From Anderseniella sp. Alg231-50 (GTDB lineage Bacteria > Pseudomonadota > Alphaproteobacteria > Rhizobiales > Aestuariivirgaceae), in NCBI RefSeq assembly GCF_900149695.1, contig NZ_LT703004.1:434001-498000 (forward strand): a DNA stretch of 64,000 nt, given 5' to 3'. The notes beneath the pieces are model-generated. The model saw nothing but the letters and a program-made list of their open reading frames with translations. It searched no databases and was not told the DNA's origin. Below, piece after piece: positions 63,459 to 64,000 of this stretch; position 1 is the stretch's first letter, and each line of letters begins with the position of its first letter. Position numbers and translations under genes: made by a program.

Positions 63459-64000
63459 GCCGACTATTCCCGACAACCCGGTGACATCCGACACCGAGGA
63501 AGCGCTGTCTCTGATAGCCGGAACCGGCAAGCTGAACTACAGCGAAAACCAGATCATGACCGCCTGGGAGTCGTTCCTGACGGACACCGACAAACAGGAC
63601 TGTCCGGGTGTGCGTTCCGTGGTGAAGGACTCATGGATGCGCTGCAAATCGGTTGGCATCGATGCCCGCGGCACCGGGGCTGTCGTGCGCAATGACGATG
63701 ACTACCTGCATCACTTGCATGAAAACAATCATGAACTGATCAAGGCCGCCGCAGACTCCATGTCGATCATGAAGAACCTGCTCGACTGTACGGCAGCGAT
63801 GATCATCCTGACGGACCGCGACGGCGTCATTCTCGAAAACTATGGAGACAATCGGGTCCTGGAAGCTGGCCGTGACATTCATCTGGAAGTCGGCGGGCGC
63901 TGGAATGAAGAAGTGGCCGGCACCAATGGTATCGGTACGGCGTTGCAGACCGGCAAGCCGATGCTGATCCATGCAGCGGAACATTACTGCCAGGACGTCA
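63448..64000 (+). CDS. Sigma54-dependent activator, AcoR/MimR-like (C-terminus outside window)
   Basis: The first 184 residues are visible. They contain the N-terminal helical region (SENQIMTAWESFLTD, then VRSVVKDSWMRCKSVGID) and the beginning of a GAF domain (DCTAAMIILTDRDGVILENYGD and RWNEEVAGTNGIGTALQTGKP) characteristic of AcoR-family enhancer-binding proteins. The AAA+ and Fis domains would follow past the edge. It probably activates the sigma54 promoter at 53255 in response to a ketone or other inducer. In mycobacteria mimR lies upstream of mimA; here it is at the far end. Confidence 0.9.
   Translation, partial: MINKPTIPDNPVTSDTEEALSLIAGTGKLNYSENQIMTAWESFLTDTDKQDCPGVRSVVKDSWMRCKSVGIDARGTGAVVRNDDDYLHHLHENNHELIKAAADSMSIMKNLLDCTAAMIILTDRDGVILENYGDNRVLEAGRDIHLEVGGRWNEEVAGTNGIGTALQTGKPMLIHAAEHYCQDV

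Overview
The window reads as a GC-rich alphaproteobacterial chromosome segment, most like Hyphomicrobiales or a related marine lineage. The evidence is the density of alphaproteobacterial families (Usg, DUF1127-like, BKACE, TRAP transporters, GcvA-type LysR regulators), Shine-Dalgarno-led short operons, and frequent GTG/TTG starts. I see no rRNA, tRNA, insertion sequence, phage or CRISPR array. The species assignment is inference.

Layout. 1-2.2 kb: ECF sigma factor translationally coupled to a VWA-domain membrane protein (cut by the window edge). 2.3-4.5 kb: LysR regulator divergent from a GcvT-like folate enzyme. 4.9-16.8 kb: a mosaic of small stress and accessory genes, including an ankyrin protein, glyoxalase-like proteins, an agmatine-deiminase-like enzyme, HxlR/GST, DUF899/DUF2182, short-chain dehydrogenase (SDR), GFA, racemase-like and RidA proteins. 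16.1-23.0 kb: a catabolic unit with an IclR regulator, methylmalonate-semialdehyde dehydrogenase, an Fe-alcohol dehydrogenase and a complete TRAP transporter. 23.7-26.9 kb: an MFS exporter facing a type III polyketide synthase plus ICMT-like methyltransferase pair; the synthase carries a striking Asn-Gly-His repeat insert. 27.5-31.8 kb: BKACE enzyme plus SDR, two small c-type cytochromes, a NIF3-like protein and an arginase-like protein. 31.8-36.1 kb: cupin, alternative oxidase (TTG start), DUF2267, MarC, a poly-glycine secreted protein and cytochrome P460. 36.3-38.0 kb: a GNAT-like protein with a LysR-type-HTH regulator of unusual architecture. 39.3-40.5 kb: an NsrR-type regulator divergent from DUF1971 and a tiny membrane protein. 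40.7-47.6 kb: SLC13 permease, GFA, SnoaL, and an alpha/beta hydrolase plus PNPOx operon with its LysR regulator. 48.2-50.4 kb: KatG.

The strongest system is at 53.1-64 kb. It is a complete MimABCD-type binuclear-iron monooxygenase (the propane/acetone/phenol family known from mycobacteria), followed by an amidohydrolase, a DUF59 Fe-S-type protein, a dedicated GroEL-like chaperonin (MimG-like), a zinc alcohol dehydrogenase, an unknown small protein and an AcoR/MimR-like sigma54 activator (truncated by the window end). A near-perfect sigma54 promoter and two operator-like palindromes precede mimA, followed by a structured leader of about 280 nt. Perfect hairpins separate mimA from mimB, and mimD from the accessory genes. 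All six diiron ligands of MimA can be read, with the same spacing as in soluble methane monooxygenase.

Between KatG and the mim promoter, on the opposite strand, lies an operon of four genes (WD40, coiled-coil and two unknowns) whose function I do not recognise. It is the best candidate for something undescribed.
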